Assembly: GCA_947384955.1 (NCBI GenBank)
Contig: CANDJC010000029.1
Location: 1 to 42,492 of the forward strand
DNA from: an uncultured Eubacterium sp.
Lineage (GTDB): Bacteria; Bacillota; Clostridia; Lachnospirales; Lachnospiraceae
Direction of reading: 5' to 3'
DNA length: 42,492 nt
The notes below the pieces were generated by a model that saw only the letters and a list, made by a program, of their open reading frames with translations, searched no databases and had not been told where the DNA came from. The position numbers and the translations under genes were made by a program. Shown piece after piece: positions 42,188 to 42,492 of the stretch; positions within the stretch are counted from its first letter, which is position 1; every line of letters begins with the position of its first letter.

Positions 42188-42442
42188 TTAATTGCTCAAA
42201 TCTGATAATTTGTCATTTGCTCTCCCCTTTTCGGGGCATAGCCGCCTTTTAAATATCAGAGCTGCTTTCTGTGTGATTCCGATAAGGGAATACCCCGAGC
42301 TGCCTGCACATGGATAAGAAAAACAAGTAACCAGTTCCCAGCCGTCCTTACCGTAATGATTCAGTTTATCAGACAGCGATTTTTCGGAATGTTCTGTTTC
42401 TTTGCTGTCAATTACTATCGTTTTGTACTCAAATTCCGTCAT
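42188..42442 (-). CDS. DUF4177-like small protein
   Basis: An 84-residue soluble protein with the DUF4177 pattern: FEYKTIVID, then LNHYGKDGWELVTCF, then a basic end. AAAGGAG precedes the ATG. The function is unknown. It opens the visible part of a reverse-strand run with the KTR gene. Confidence 0.72.
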   Translation of the reverse strand: MTEFEYKTIVIDSKETEHSEKSLSDKLNHYGKDGWELVTCFSYPCAGSSGYSLIGITQKAALIFKRRLCPEKGRANDKLSDLSN

Positions 42443-42453
42443 AAAAATCTCCT

Positions 42454-42492
42454 TTACTCAAAAATATCTGCCACAAGGCTATCCACCATAAA
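42454..42492 (-). CDS. Possible C-terminal end of an upstream gene, cut by the window
   Basis: The minus strand reads MVDSLVADIFE and then stops at 42454-42456, with the stop sitting in the ribosome site (TAAAGGAG) of the DUF4177-like gene. This tight arrangement suggests the end of another gene in the same operon. Too short to identify. Confidence 0.3.
   Translation of the reverse strand, partial: FMVDSLVADIFE

Overview
The window looks like the chromosome of a low-to-moderate GC, Gram-positive, spore-forming and motile Clostridia, most likely a Lachnospiraceae gut anaerobe; I cannot name the genus. This rests on AGGAGG-type ribosome sites, TTG/GTG starts, a BofA-like sporulation gene, a flagellin/FliS pair, a secretin-free Tad pilus locus, DUF362-ferredoxin and YbhJ-like aconitase genes, and Rpn-type and AAA/PD-(D/E)XK nuclease genes typical of that family. 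No rRNA, tRNA, CRISPR array or transposase was seen.

Layout. (1) 1-2117: two Rpn-like PD-(D/E)XK genes, the first truncated by the window edge and frameshifted. (2) 2367-16094: a housekeeping and mixed block with a DUF362/4Fe-4S protein, a divergent PurM-like protein, a coiled-coil repeat protein, a YbhJ-type aconitase homologue, an AI-2E/PerM-type transporter, a large TPR/P-loop protein and the glycogen branching enzyme GlgB. (3) 16185-24207: late flagellar genes, namely a large DUF6240/FliK-like protein, flagellin and FliS. Two SigD-like promoters have the same geometry, and a reverse-strand, frameshifted AAA-ATPase/PD-(D/E)XK gene sits in the middle. (4) 24282-24945: divergent yaaL-like and bofA-like genes. 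(5) 24982-35854: a complete Gram-positive Tad/Flp pilus locus. In order it holds a prepilin peptidase (apparently with an ATT start), a TadZ/CpaE-like protein, the CpaF/TadA ATPase, TadB, a TadC with an extra N-terminal domain, a Flp-type prepilin, a DUF5702 protein, a TadE-like protein with a Cys/His-rich tail, a second prepilin peptidase, a second TadE-like pseudopilin and a DUF6382-FHA protein. (6) 36048-39046: rhomboid protease, flavodoxin-like/SCP2 protein, a sensorless histidine kinase and a HIT protein. (7) 39188-41485: a MATE efflux pump and divergent PadR regulator with a clear operator/promoter array, and a tiny YbaK-like remnant. (8) 41497-42492: a reverse-strand run of small proteins (Cys-rich KTR, two small membrane proteins, DUF4177-like) resembling cargo of conjugative elements.

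How it works together. The Tad genes are closely packed on one strand behind one good SigA-type promoter and would build a thin pilus: the peptidases mature Flp and TadE-like subunits, CpaF powers assembly on the TadB/TadC platform, and the TadZ-like protein may place the machine. The FHA protein at the end could link pilus function to Ser/Thr phosphorylation. The flagellar block supplies filament protein, its chaperone and a hook-length-like factor under the motility sigma factor. The MATE/PadR pair reads as a self-regulated drug-response switch. A recurring oddity is in-frame tandem DNA repeats of 15, 36, 39 and 42 bp in four different genes.
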